Shown here: positions 10,214 to 21,668 of the stretch, one piece after another
How positions within the stretch are numbered: the stretch's first letter is position 1
How the letters are laid out: every line of letters starts with the position of its first letter
Assembly: GCA_013407085.1 (NCBI GenBank)
Contig: JACCGJ010019040.1
Coordinates: forward strand, 28,508 to 92,507
Length of the DNA stretch: 64,000 bases
Source of the DNA: Atriophallophorus winterbourni
Taxonomy: Eukaryota > Platyhelminthes > Trematoda > Plagiorchiida > Microphallidae
Reading direction: 5' to 3'
Notes under the pieces: generated by a model
Databases searched by the model: none
What the model saw: the letters and a program-made list of their open reading frames with translations, nothing else
What the model was told of the DNA's origin: nothing
Made by a program: the position numbers and the translations under genes

Positions 10214-11880
10214 CTAAATATAAAGAGATACAAATCAATTTGTAACCTTCGACTTGTCCATCCAAATTTGTATATCCTAACCGGTGCACTTGGCCAGATA
10301 CGAAATTAACGCTTTTATCGTTTACATTTTATCACCATTTTACATCCACGAAATCCCTATAATCAATTTTAGAATTTTCGATTGAATTACATTTTGAAGC
10401 GTAAAATTTCTGAAACATCAGTGAAAAAGGAAACATTAATGAAAGAATGCTTCAATCGTTTAAACGAGTTTTCAGTGAATCAAATTAATTTAGCCACATA
10501 AATTATAAATACGAATAAGGTATACGAGAGAGAGTTTAATGGGAAAATTTCACATTGCCAGTCACTTAAAATTCCCAAACAACTTCGGTTTCGACTACAG
10601 CGGCATCAAAGTTGGGATGGAAGTTGACGAAATGTCAGGCTGTACGATTTTTAAAACCCCCATGTACAAGTTTTCTTTCGTATTTTTCTGACCGGCGTAA
10701 CAAATTCCCTTTTTTTCAAAATAAGAATTTGCACTGCATTGAAAGCGTGCAGGACATCAAACGTTCGTAGTTAACACAGAAACGTTATAGCGTTGCAAAC
10801 ACCAAAGGCTTCAGTTTTGACTGAAACAAATAAAGATGCATTGAAAAATAATTTTGAGCACGGCCGATTCAAAGCAATGTTGATATGGATTTATCTGTGA
10901 AACGGGTCGATATATTTCAGAATGAGAGTTGGCAACGCCCTTGTAATCAGTCGAACGAAATAAGACGTATTAAGATTGCAGTATAAAATCTCATCTCTTG
11001 TAGTGTACTTGCCACTACAATAACGTCCCGTGAATATAGGAGAAAAGACACAGGACGATAAAAATTTTATGGCGGTAAATAAAACGTGTACAACGGTACA
11101 TAAGTAGCAGTTACGTTGCACGCGTGAACGGAAAATGTGTCAAGATTTTTGGTCCAGGACAACACAGATGTTACACAGACCGCTTTTGAGAAGTCAGGTC
11201 AGAGGGGACTTCTGATCAGGACCCAGGCTTAAACATAGTATCTAAGCAACCGGTCATTCCTTAGTCAGCCTAGGCACTTGATCTGCATGGATCAATTGTC
11301 GGTGGTGACCGGGGTACAGCACACGAGTCGCCGAGTGACGTCTCATGGGTTCAACGTGCTGCTTTCTGGGATCACAGGTCTTGCATGGTCTTAGTAAGAA
11401 CCCAGTAGAAGCAGATGTAGGCGCATCCGTAGGTTTGACAACGAAGAACCAGATCCCTCAAAAACACAGTCCCTGCTGAGAATTTACTGCATCCCCAGGA
11501 TTGATGGCAATCTGTCTCGCCTGGAGAAAATTGGGTGGCGTGCGAATTCGCGCTGTTAGGTAACTTGTCAGATAGATTTCGTGATGGACGGTGAGTGATC
11601 ATGGCTGATGGCTGGGGCTACCGGGTTTGTTGGCTAAAAGCGTCGGTGGTCCGTGGATGTCATATGCCACAGTTACATCAGTGGGAAGTATGCATGTGCA
11701 CTTGAGGGGTAAGAAGAAGAGAACTGTTTCTGGTGAATAGGTTTAAGGCCATGACAGAGTTATAAAGATGAGGTACTAAAATGAACAGTTGATGCACTTT
11801 TCTCACTGCTTCGGAGGATGCCCCAATGATTATTGACTTTGGAGTATAGGGCCCATAGTCCTTCTATTATGTTATCTCGG
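10214..11880. other. No confident gene; GC-richer part may be decayed gypsy sequence
   Basis: 10214-11130 is AT-rich without motifs. From 11150 to 11700 base composition rises and the stretch lies just beyond the RT of the minus-strand gypsy remnant, so it may hold its decayed 3' portion or LTR. I could not identify RNase H or integrase motifs or LTR ends. Confidence 0.4.
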
Positions 11881-11889
11881 CGTTATGCT

Positions 11890-12670
11890 TCTTCAGCGAT
11901 CCTTAAAGCTGGTGGGCTGTGGGATGTTCAGGATTGCTCATGAATTTTCTTCCAGTGGTTTGGTACCAGAAACTGAGATTCTATGACCTAAGAAATCGAC
12001 TGCACTTTTCGCGTTGAACGTAACCCCATGACTGTACATACGATGTAAAATTCCAGACAGGTGACGATTATGTTCTTCCTCACAGGTGCTAGCGACTATT
12101 ACATCATCAAGTTAGACGTAATCAAAATCGAAGCCTCTGAAATCCTGATCCACAATTCGTTGGAAGGTTTGAGCCGCATTACCTAGACTGAAAGGCATAA
12201 GCACAAAATCGTAGTCCAAACGGCCTGGTAACGACCGTCTTCGAGATGACTACTTCGGCTACTGGGATTTGTTTGTACTTTCGCACATGGTCCACCTTAC
12301 TGAAAATGGTACCCACGTGGATACTGGCTGTCAAGTCTTGAATATGCGAAATGGGTTAACTATCAGGCACCGTCACTTTGTTCAGCCTAAGGTAATCGCC
12401 ACGCGGACGCCAATCTTTTAGGGTTTCCTTTGGGGCTATATGCAGGGAAGAGGACCAGCGTATATTAATTGGCCATATAATGGCTAATTCTAGCATATAG
12501 CGGAATTCCTTGCGCACGATATACAACTTCTCCGGCGGTAATCGCATCGGTGGTCCGTAATCCGAGGGACCACTTGTGGCAATGTTGGGTTCCAGTTTTA
12601 TAATGACCACCGGTAGTGCAGTAGATGATGATTGGACCAAGTTCAGATATTTCGCGAACAACTTTGTTTA
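11890..12670 (-). pseudogene. Ty3/gypsy pol remnant: reverse transcriptase
   Basis: The frame at 12356-12661 shows PPEKLYIVRKEFRYMLELAI followed by SSSLHIAPKE and WRPRGDYLRLNKVTVPD, the start of a Ty3/gypsy RT. Beyond it, in shifted frames down to about 11890, are readable traces of SKVDHVRKY (motif A), a PFGLRF-type segment, a damaged active-site region and an FLRS-type end. Several frameshifts and stops make it inactive. It continues with the protease and gag remnant upstream (12950-13600). The order gag, protease, RT on the minus strand is normal for gypsy. Confidence 0.8.
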
Positions 12671-12949
12671 GCAGGGGTCTATGTCGCCAAAACTCAAAAC
12701 CGTAGAAACCCTTGCTTGTATGCTCCTTGTGCCAAGATCTTTCAGACGAGTAGTCCCGTCTATCAGCTGCGAGCGCCAAGAATCGACAAGTTGATCAAAT
12801 GAGTGTGAGAATAAACGCCAAGGATTGTAAAATTGAACCACATCGATGGTAAAATTCCAGCAAAATTTACGCGGCAAACCTAAATCAATGGTCAAGTCGC
12901 GTTGAGCGTAGGTTATTATAACCTATCCGTTTGCTGATCTAAAGTGTTG

Positions 12950-13600
12950 GCTTATGTTGCTAGACGTTGCGCAGGCGTCTACCAGCAGTACACTCATTTC
13001 CGCACCGGATTCTACCAGAAAACGTACACCGGAAGACCCATCATGGATGAAATAAGGACGACCTTGCCCCTTCGGGCTGACGACGGTAATCGTCATTACA
13101 CGTTGGCTCGAGTTTTTAGCTTGTGACTTGCGATAGTACCCAGGTTTAATGCAACGTCAAGCATCAACACCGTATTTCCAGTGCAACCGTCGAACGGGCA
13201 ACCGAGTATGACTGTTCGAGTATTGGCGAGATGGTGTGCGTCGTCGTGACATACGGCTGAGTGTTAGGATTCTAACCTCATTGCGTAAAGATGCAACCTC
13301 AATCAGTAATTCTGCATTTCTTTCTTTCCTTTGGTTGCCCAATGCGTGGGATCGTCCCGTGGTCAGTGTGGAAATATGTGCACCTGCTTGCTGCGCACAG
13401 ATGCGTTCTGCGATGCTGTCTGTCGTTTCCGCTAGTTCATATACTGGAGAAATTTATGCTGCAACCGATATGGCTTGCACCTAATCAGGGAGTTGCTGAA
13501 TCACTAATTCCTTCAATACTAACTCGTCCAAGTGCGATGTCCATAACGGGCGCGCATCTCCATTAGTAGATGTCTCTATGCTGGTAAATTCCAAGTTAAC
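12950..13600 (-). pseudogene. Ty3/gypsy gag end and protease remnant
   Basis: The frame at 13157-13342 resembles the end of a gypsy gag: ELLIEVASLRNEVRIL, then an arginine-rich SRRRTPSRQYS and RRLHWKYG. Further on, about 12960-13120, comes FLVESGAEMSV, a protease active-site motif in which the usual aspartate of D-S/T-G is glutamate. The upstream frame (13481-13747) includes LDELVLKELVIQQLPD, the gag region preceding it. Beyond about 13600 it runs into a plus-strand CR1 element. The active-site change and frame breaks make this a pseudogene. Confidence 0.7.
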
Positions 13601-13666
13601 AAACAGCTGCTGTATCCTATATCGTTCAGGCGGAATCGTGCTGGAAATCACGGCCAACTTGACAAT

Positions 13667-14533
13667 ATGGAAGCGGTCCCCTTCCGGGAAAGACAGGAGT
13701 GCGCCGCGAACCTGGACATGTCTCAAGCTTTCGATCGAGTTGATCACTTTCGACTATTACAAAAGCTGAAGCAGATGGGTATCAGCGGACAGCTACTCAT
13801 ATGGCTTGAAAGTTACCTCAGTGGGCGTAAGGCGATCGTTCGAATCAACGGGGTACTATCACAGGCTATTGATGCCTCTAGTGGCGTACCGCAAGGTTCA
13901 GTCCTCGGGCCAGTACTTTTCTTGGCTTACATCAACGACTTACCGGAGACGCTCGCATGCAAGGTGATTCTTTTCGCTGATGACATTAAAATTTGGACCC
14001 GGATAAAAACCATTGCGGACTGTGTACAGCTGCAACGTGATCTAGATGCTCTACACGAATGGTCGGTACGGAATAATTTGCCATTCAATATCCAAAAATG
14101 CAAGGTGCTACAAATTGGTAAGCCATTCCAGTATCAGTATCACTTTGGGCAGACTTTTTTGAGCTGGACAGAATCGGAAAGGGATCTTGGAGTCTGGGTA
14201 TGCGGCAGTCTGAAGAACAGCCTGCATTGTGAGATTATCTGCAAGCGTGCTTCGAAGCTTCTAAGTATGCTGCGACGGATCTTCAAAACCTGCTCGCCTG
14301 GAACTTTGCCCACCATCATGAACGCCTACATAATTCCAACCATGGAACATGCATCACAAGCTTGGACTCCGTGGTTGAAAAAGGATATAATATTGCTTGA
14401 CAAAATATACCATCGCGCAACCAAACTCGTGAGAGGTTTCCGTGAACTAGCGTACGAGGAACGATTGAAAAAAACTGAGGCTCCCCACTCCCCTCCAAAG
14501 AAGCCTTCGAAGCGATGTGATACTGACATATAA
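13667..14533 (+). pseudogene. CR1-like reverse transcriptase, partial
   Basis: 288 codons beginning just before RT motif A (LDMSQAFDRVDHF). They continue through SGVPQGSVLGPVLFL (motif B), VILFADDIKIWTR (motif C, both aspartates present) and the thumb (ERDLGVWVCGSL, AYIIPTMEHASQAWTPW, ATKLVRGFRELAYEERL). The N-terminal endonuclease and the first RT motifs are absent. A frameshift at about 14470-14517 moves the last 90 codons (14517-14789, ending LLHNDLTTPAY) to another frame. The methionine at 13667 is not a natural start. Confidence 0.85.
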
Positions 14534-14789
14534 AATATTGAATACCCCACATCATCCCTTAAAACATTTATTCGAATACCGTGATTCACGTCATACACGC
14601 AGCCACTCAGCGACACTGCAAATCCCCCACTCCCGTATCAGCTGTCGCCGATATTTTTATTGTGTACGTGTCTGTTTCCTTTGGAATTCCCTACCCGAAA
14701 CTCTTGTCATCTCTCCCAGCATCGGAACGTTTATTCGAAATTTGGATACTTATTTGTTGCATAACGATTTGACGACACCGGCGTATTGA
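14517..14789 (+). pseudogene. CR1-like C-terminal domain (frameshifted)
   Basis: Continues the ORF above after the frameshift: ILTYKILNTPHHPLKHLFEY, then CRRYFYCVRVCFLWNSLPETLV. The same residues end the intact 936-residue protein (CRRHFFAVRVCFLWNSLPTDIV). The stop is followed by the roughly 120-nt 3' UTR and the tandem tail. Confidence 0.85.
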
Positions 14790-14935
14790 TTCATGGTAAC
14801 TATACAACTTGACTATACTTGACATTACATGTTTATTTTATACCTATTTCCTGAATGTATATTTACTATGATATGGTAATTGTGAAGCTATGTGCTTTTT
14901 GTGACCATAAATTCTTGAATCTTGAATCTTGAAAA

Positions 14936-15640
14936 ATATTGTTATCAGCTGCTTGTAATAAATAGGCGTTATTAGCACGTCACAGTGATTTGAATATCTG
15001 AACACTAATTTCGCATCGTGTTAAAATTCAAGTGCTAAAACGTTTCCGCTATTCCAATCAAAATTAAATTTCACTCCGATATTTCACCCGTTAATATTTT
15101 TGCCTTTAGCTGATAGAAGCAGATCGACTATAGGACGTAAGTTTAATGCACCATGGTTAGATAAAAGACGTCTCAATATTCGAGCGAATTTAACATTTTA
15201 GCAGTCACAATGATTAACTGATCGCATAATCTAACCTTTGAGCAGTGACTATCTATACTCGGTGAGAGCACCCTCGAACACGGATGAATTTGAAGTGAAT
15301 TAATACTAGTTTACAGAATAATATTTATGGCGTCAAACCCACTGAAACACATATTTAAAAAAAGGTTTTTCAGTCTTCCGGCATGCAGTGAAAATATTAC
15401 CTTTTATGTAATATATGCATGAACTATCGTATATGGAACAGTTTGCTTCCACTAAGTGGACACAATTTCAAACAAAATTAGAAGATTTATGTGGAATTTC
15501 AATGTGATGACATTTGTAAACTGAAATCCATCTGTGATTCTGATATAGACTGGCGCTTGAAAAATAATTCACAGATGCACTAAAAAACGAGTCTTAATTA
15601 TTATCCGAACAGTGGCATACAAGCGCAACTTATTTTCCAA
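14936..15640. other. No gene recognised
   Basis: AT-rich sequence following the CR1 tail, without reading frames of note or repeat matches that I can see. Confidence 0.45.
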
Positions 15641-15684
15641 TCTTTCATTGTTTCAATCGCATGGGGATCCTGATCTTACTGCTT

Positions 15685-15724
15685 CTACCAGATGAGTACA
15701 AACAAAACGAAACCGGTTGTGGGG
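15685..15724 (+). ncRNA. Degenerate hammerhead core
   Basis: Plus strand: CAGAUGA in place of CUGAUGA, a weakened stem II (GUAC with AAAC), an intact GAAA box, ACCGGU, GUU as cleavage triplet and GUGGGG for stem I. Preceded by GGATCCTGATCTTACTG and followed by ATGCACATAAAATGAGC, both shared with other copies. Confidence 0.55.
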
Positions 15725-15779
15725 TGGGTCGGTGATTGAAATGCACATAAAATGAGCGTTTTTGAGTCACAGTTATGTT

Positions 15780-17700
15780 TAATCCACTAGGAAACATAAA
15801 GTTTACCCTCCTACTTATGAATGGCTGAAAAAGAAAATTATTTTAGGCTGAGTGACTGCCTTGTGTCTTGTCTCCGTAGAGTTGGACCAAATTTAATAAA
15901 GGCTTCGAAAGTTCTCCGATAATTTTATGACTTACTCTTATGGATAACAACATTCATCTTGATTTTTAACAACACAATTAAAGTGCCAAAATAACATCAC
16001 AAGACGTGACTTTGTGCTCTACTTAAATTGAAAAATCAATTCAGCTAATATGTTAAACAGGATTGCAATCTTTCATGTGCGGAAAAATAATGAATTGATA
16101 GTCATGGTAGCTCTATTTTAGATGAATTAAATGTTTACAAGATATTAAGCAATGCGATCCAATCCAATCAAATACCCGAGAATCTTTCGAATATGAGTGC
16201 AAGGAAATTTCGTTCACCGACCCACAAATTACGCCCGATGTTATTGAACTTCCTAGAAATTTGGTATTGTATGCACAGCAATGAGTTAAACAAATTAGAA
16301 CTGCGAAGCCATTATTTAATAGGACTCGTACAACACCAGGATAGTAAATAACAAAATCCCACAGTGATTCTCGGTAAAAACTTTCGAGACGCTCTAAATC
16401 GATATTAAGTTTTGGTGTTCAGCACTCGCACCTAAACTCCACAGATATTTCTGTGTTTGTCGTCATCGGTTGGACACATTGAAGATAATGTTCAGTAAGC
16501 CTTCTACTAGTGGCATGCAGGCGAACAAAGTAATACCTTGAAGACTGTTCGTAAAACTATCTCCACCGCGCGACCTCAAATAACTGCAAAACCGCCTGTG
16601 GGTGCATTTAACGTTATAATACAGTGGCGAGCAAAATTTGAAATACATTATTTTATTTAATGATGCTGTAAACATTGGCGCTCCCAGTATACAAATAACG
16701 CCGATTATAAATCCTCAACTTGCGTAATATACAGCCATTCACAAACCATTTGATTTACAGATAGTATACAATTGGACCTATTCATCGGATTACTGGTTAA
16801 AAATTAATTTTAATTTTATGAAACAGACAAATGAGTACTAATAGTTTAGTAGTGATATTTGCACTTTGACGTATAAAGTATTATTAATGAAAAGGATATT
16901 CATCTCCTAGAAGCAATTACCGTATTTGGGCAATCATTGAATCGACCTAGAATTAGCTTTAAATAAGATACTTTGAATTTACAAAAAAATATTATCTATT
17001 CGATTAGGAATCCAAAATTTCACTTTCGACTCACCAAATTTTGATTCATCTTCCGGCGTTGTTTTTATTTAGCAGAAACAAAATTCATCCACCGACAGCT
17101 AAATCAAGGAAAAATCGTTCCCAGGTGTATGTTTCTAAATCCTATTGCCACATTGTTGTGGCAGTGTCGGAAAATAAGCAATCACGTTTGCAAAGAATGT
17201 GCCACACAAAAGGTGCATATTTCAACCAATCACCGATTCCCAAACATTTGCAAATTTGTGGCGGGTAAATCAAAATCGGATTTGAAACGTGCCGCAAAAT
17301 GGGAATGAAATGTTTTCAATTCGACGGTTAATCTTTAAGAGCTAATTTAATTTTATTTGGTTGAAAACGTCTACAGCCTTTCAAACAGACCAGAGAGTGA
17401 TCGAATTTACAAGTATTCCACAGTGTAACTACGAGGAGCTAACGTTATTTTGCGTTTTTGAACCGGTTGAATTATGGGATATTCGGTGCGCTTCATGCTG
17501 CGTTGAAACATGTTTTCAGAAATTTTGAAATATAACTTGTAATATGTTTGTGAGCAAATACCTGTGACGTTAGGAAGATTTACAAAAATTTCTGTTCACT
17601 CGTTATACGTTGTTTTATAATACCCAGTACAAATTACGATTTGGTTAATATTTTTATGTTGATGGAAATAAGATAAAGGATCATGAAACTATAAGTGGCA
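15780..17700. other. No gene recognised; possible hammerhead relic at 16555-16610
   Basis: About 1.9 kb of AT-rich sequence with short frames only. Around 16555-16610 a TCTCCACC segment followed at a distance by GCAAAACCGCCTGTGGG recalls the hammerhead family, but the core boxes are gone and I do not count it. Confidence 0.4.
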
Positions 17701-17805
17701 GTGGTTTTAATCTATAAGTGAATATATACCATATTTGAAACGGTACATAGTTCGTTTACTACTATATCACTGTTTAAAGTATCACTGAATCTGATCTTAC
17801 TGTTT

Positions 17806-17845
17806 CCATTTGATGAAGGTAAACATCCAGAAACCGGTTGTGATG
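17806..17845 (+). ncRNA. Hammerhead core, partly degenerate
   Basis: UUGAUGA for CUGAUGA, a reduced stem II around TAAACA, intact GAAA, ACCGGU and the GUU triplet; the stem I strand GUGAUG is weakened. First of a tandem pair. Confidence 0.55.
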
Positions 17846-18017
17846 TGTAAGTGATGAAGATGGCAGCACCAAAATTCGTTGTTCGCTTTAAAGCACCACG
17901 TGAGCTTGACCAATAAACTCCGTGATTCTTTATTCGGACATCGTGGTTCTTTGTGAGGTTCTTTGGGGCATACAACCATGTCACTGTTTAAAGGCTCACC
18001 GAATTTGATCTTACCGT

Positions 18018-18058
18018 CTCCACTTGATGACGGCAAACAGCCATACACCGGCCGTATG
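18018..18058 (+). ncRNA. Hammerhead core, degenerate
   Basis: UUGAUGA, stem II CGGC/GCC with loop AAACA, but the GAAA box is replaced by AUACA and the cleavage site reads CCGGCC. Second of the tandem pair. Inactive by sequence. Confidence 0.5.
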
Positions 18059-18090
18059 GTGTAAGTGATGGGGATGCGAGTAAAAATCGG

Positions 18091-18765
18091 TTTCTTTTGT
18101 CGTTGTGATCATACGTTTATAAAAACGTTGATAAATATTAATCTGAGAATGAAACCTAAATAGGGAATTAAATAAACTGATGAACAACACTGATCGCACT
18201 TCTCCGGTTGACTCCAAAAGCTGGCTATTTTCACTTTTATCATCATTTGTATCTGAAACTATATGTGGATCGAAGTAGAAGAAAAAAGAAGAAAGACAAC
18301 TCTTTATTGGAAACTTTTACATAATTCAGCTCAAGACCAACATGGAAGGATCGAAGCGAATCCTATGCAATACAGCATAACGATGTTCACTGAAAATACA
18401 CATATTATATCAACGAAATAAATTTTCAAGAAGAAGTTGCTTTTGACATGGATAAGTTGACACAAATGAAATAGAAGACCTTCGATATAGGGACGCTCAG
18501 GAAGATAGTTTTTTGATAATGCTGAACACTTGAGGAAAACGTCTTGCATCAGGTGAGAAGTATCATTGAGGGTTATATTGATGAGATGATCGCGTGATGA
18601 AAAGTGCATTTTCCAAAGTGTATCCAGAATGTGTTCGAAATGCTGGTATTCGAAATATCATTTCAACGTGAATAGTTTTTTTGCAGCTTCAACATTTAAA
18701 CCACACACCATTAATATTTCTTTTAGCTTCCATTGAATACATTTTTCTACAAGGTACTTGTAGTT
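18091..18765. other. No gene recognised
   Basis: AT-rich spacer between two oppositely oriented hammerhead dimers. No motifs in its short frames. Confidence 0.4.
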
Positions 18766-18834
18766 ACATACTATGGATGGCAACCACAATGTCGTGACCA
18801 ACGTATTGTGGTGCTCACACCCCCAGCGCTTATA

Positions 18835-18875
18835 CTCCATAACCGGTTTCTGGCTGTTTGCCATCATCAGGTGGA
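18835..18875 (-). ncRNA. Hammerhead ribozyme, core boxes intact
   Basis: Minus strand: CUGAUGA, a perfect stem II UGGC/GCCA with loop AAACA, GAAA, the self-complementary stem III ACCGGU and a GUU cleavage triplet. Stem I is CUCCAC against AUGGAG, paired except at the position next to the core. Apart from that mismatch all required nucleotides are present. Confidence 0.75.
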
Positions 18876-19072
18876 GACGATAAGATGAGCTTCAATGATC
18901 ATTGAAACAGTAGATAAGTTGTAAAAAATTAGACTCTGAAGCCACTGTTAAATAGGGTTCATACGACGAACCATGATTTTCAAATAAAGTATCATAACGT
19001 GATACTTGGTCAAGTGCTCAAGTCGTTCAAAATGATAAATGTATTCTGGTGTTCACATCCCAAGCCATAACA

Positions 19073-19113
19073 CTTTACTACCGGTTTCTGGTTGTTTGCA
19101 GTCACCGTGTGGA
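19073..19113 (-). ncRNA. Hammerhead core, degenerate
   Basis: The minus strand retains loop AAACA, GAAA and ACCGGUA, but the CUGAUGA box reads CGGUGA. Second unit of the tandem pair. Confidence 0.55.
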
Positions 19114-19130
19114 GAGATTAAAATTTCGTG

Positions 19131-20820
19131 AAGTCGCTCAAGTAAAAAAATAATTTTCAAATGAAGCAAGATGAATTGATGGGCTAAACAAAAGAGAAAA
19201 GCGTTATGGTTTTGTCGATTATTTGAGCAACGTAAATCTTAGAATTGCATAATCAACACCTGAACTTGACTTCTTAACCATCAGCATGCGAACCACGTAA
19301 AATCAGTTTCAGTAAATTTGACATATTGCGGAATTGTGGGAATATTTTGTGATATCGAGTACTTACAAAGCGAACCAAAATCATTTTAAAAGCAACAGAA
19401 ATTTACCATTCGTTATTTGTAGGAGATTATTACGTTTCGCTTAACTTTTGTGGACCAATCACTCTAAAATTGGATGTATCTGGTGACGTGCTTAGCTCGA
19501 AAAACTATCTTGTTTATTTGAATATCTTTTCTTTCGATCAGTCTATACTTTTGATGCCCCGAAAGAAGGTTTCGATCTGGCAGTTTTGACTTTTGTGTTT
19601 TTGCCCATCATCACTTGGTTACACATGTTTTGTCTATGTTTACAAGTGGGTGTATTCTGGTTAATCGAAAACTGGCTTTTCAGATGTGTTTTCGTGTAAA
19701 TAAATAATTCCGTATCCGTGAAATTCAGGTGCATGAGATAAACTGATCACTTTTATATTACTTAAATAAGGAAAAAAGAAGGTGAGATCACTTGACTAAG
19801 TCATATTTGATTTTCTGCCTTAGTATTTCATTCACATTTCACGACCAATCTCAAAATTAGTTGTGAATCATGTATTTTCAAGTAATATTGTCTGTGACAT
19901 TCTTTTGAATAGGGTTTCGCGCGAAAAATATATAAACTGTGCCCACTGATTTCTTGCTAATACAAGTAAATCAAATGAGTTTATCGCGCTGTTTGGCGCG
20001 AGTCGACAACGGTAATGTTATATTTGATCGAATGAACACAATATTCAAACCAACAGACTCGTGTAAAACTATTTTATTTCAAGTGAAAATACATACATTG
20101 ATTCGTACTAAACGCCAAAAGCAATCTAGTCTCCCTGATAACAAGCGGGTCAGCCTCTAAGCCCGCTCGCATGATTTCCTTTCTATCGTGTACTAATCGT
20201 GTTTGAGCCATCCAATCGAAATAGCCAACTTGTACATCAATCATTAGATGGTGATGTCTACCGTCTGGTCTCGTTTACAGAAGGACTGCCACTCAAAACT
20301 TCCCATTTCGGTTAGCCTGTTTATTGTGGGAGTACAATGTCCGTCTTCAGCCTTTCTGGTGCTACGCTCTAATCGGATGACGGTGCTTGTGGATTATTGC
20401 TCTGAATTTGCACAAATCAAAGCAAACTCAATGTATCGCACATTTTGTACGTTATGTAAGTCCGCGGGCGATGGCTGCGGTCTAATGCGATGCAAAGCTT
20501 CCTTCAAAATTCTGATAAATCACCGTAAAATTGAACATCGCAACATGAAATCAGAAAGGAGATTATGTGTACCATTTATGTTATTGTTTTCAGATAAAAT
20601 GCATTGATTGAAATTGATATTTTTTATCCCACCGGTAGCTAAAATGATACCACATTGAACGGCTGAGTGTGTGTAAATCCACTGAGTTAATCTCTCAAAT
20701 AGACCCCATTTTAGATTGTCAATATAGTCCAGCAATTACAGACGACAAACTATAACTGGCTGTTTGCAGTAGGCAGGTGGAGTCAGCGTGAATACGTTGT
20801 GTTGAAATCAGCATCTATAA
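19131..20820. other. No gene recognised
   Basis: About 1.7 kb with a 119-codon frame at 20248-20607 and a 73-codon frame at 19939-20160; neither shows known motifs or a credible gene structure. A short hammerhead relic (GGCTGTTTGC near 20758) lies at the right end, with the core lost. Confidence 0.4.
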
Positions 20821-20833
20821 ATTAGTAGTGCAA

Positions 20834-20925
20834 GATGTTCAAAAAACAGGACGAAAGCACAGGCCGATTTTATATTTGTTGACACTCATCAGTTATGCAT
20901 ATCCGTGAACTGATATTCGAACGCC
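20834..20925 (-). ncRNA. Hammerhead core, degenerate
   Basis: CUGAUGA is kept, stem II is lost, and the GAAA and cleavage regions are mutated. The outer stem I arms and CAGGA/CTGAT spacer are still recognisable by position. Confidence 0.5.
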
Positions 20926-21139
20926 GATCTGACGTTGTGCTGAAACCATGTTTTCACGAAGTCCAGGATAAATTCTCATTTGCAACTTGAAATTTCGCTC
21001 TCGTGTGGGAACTAAGCTAAATTCGACAGTCGTTGCAATACAGCACGGGTAACTCTTTTTAATATTTTTGCAATATTATAATTACAGCAGGATGGTTGAT
21101 TGTTGTTTAAAGTCATATTTTTATAATTAAGTAGTATAT

Positions 21140-21230
21140 GACGTTCGAAATACAGGACCGAAGAACACGATCGGTTTTGCAGTTAATGCCACTCATCGGG
21201 TATGCGTATTTGTAACCTGACAATCGAACA
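21140..21230 (-). ncRNA. Hammerhead core, degenerate
   Basis: CCGAUGA, stem II GUGG against CUGC, AAAA in place of GAAA, AUC as triplet, and preserved outer stem I arms. Second unit of the dimer. Confidence 0.5.
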
Positions 21231-21480
21231 CCGTTCTGATTTTTGCTGAACCAATTTCTTTCGCAAAGTCGAGGATAAAATCTGATTTGCAATCAGAAAT
21301 TTAGCTTTCGTGTGAGGACTAAGCCGAGTATCGTAATTTGTATGATGCAACATCAATGACTATTTGGAATATTCTCGCATCACTCTAATAACAGCTTTTT
21401 GGTTGAAATTTGGTTGAAATTAAAATTGACAGCTACTTGACTAATCTGTCCTGATTCAAACCTGAGTTTAACATTTTCAA

Positions 21481-21645
21481 CACTAATCGCTTTCACTCGC
21501 GAATCCCACAACACAAAAGAAAGCTGATAAGTCAAACGCATAAGACCGAGAACAAAACGCACGATCATCTTATATCGGTAAATCAAGTAATCAGACCACA
21601 TTCCTCAAACATGTCTGTCACAGTTTTCACTTTGATCTGATTTAA
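21481..21645. repeat. Dispersed repeat, copy 2 (uninterrupted)
   Basis: Matches the two separated parts of 1381-1650 in one piece (CCACAACACAAAAGAAA, TCTTATATxGG, TGTCxxxGTTxTCACTT). It lies immediately 5' of a gypsy pol remnant, so it may be part of that element's LTR or leader. Confidence 0.45.
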
Positions 21646-21668
21646 CAATCAATTTTATACTAAATCTT

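Larger units (their letters stand above)
13600..14935 (+). mobile_element. CR1-like element, 5'-truncated, TTGAATC-tailed
   Basis: Starts within the RT and ends with the 3' UTR and TTGAATCTTGAATCTTGA tail (14914-14932). The last 350 bases are nearly identical to 33180-33543. Its RT is similar to, but clearly diverged from, that of the full-length element at 24516-27609. Its 5' border lies inside a minus-strand gypsy gag, so it was inserted into that older element. Confidence 0.8.
17735..18090 (+). repeat. Tandem dimer of hammerhead repeat
   Basis: Two copies in the same orientation, with matching TGATCTTACxGT segments at about 17792 and 18006, giving a unit of about 214 bp. Each unit has a hammerhead core followed by a GTGTAAGTGATGxxGATG segment. 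The spacer contains a short block (TCGGACATCGTGGTTCTTTGTGAGGTTCTT) resembling the block at 29612-29650. Confidence 0.6.
18770..19130 (-). repeat. Tandem dimer of hammerhead repeat
   Basis: ACCGGTTTCTGG recurs at 18842 and 19080, a spacing of 238 bp, both on the same strand. Shared flanks include GTGxTCACAxCCCxAxxxxTTA before each core and the AGGGTTCxTACGACGAACCA block between them. The same unit, with the same flanks, makes up the inverted structure at 29606-30188. Confidence 0.7.
20820..21350 (-). repeat. Tandem dimer of long-stem hammerhead repeat
   Basis: Two direct copies of the 2918-3180 type repeat. The outer stem I segments start at 20834 and 21140, a period of 306 bp. Both have the GAGGATAAAxTCT/GATTTGCAA block and the GATGCAACA/GCAATACAGCA end. 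Confidence 0.65.

Noticed and set aside
16555..16610. Possible further hammerhead
   Set aside because: CUGAUGA and GAAA boxes are missing; the similarity is limited to short flanks.
20248..20607. 119-codon frame as possible host exon
   Set aside because: No motif, no splice structure that I can support, and it lies between repeats.
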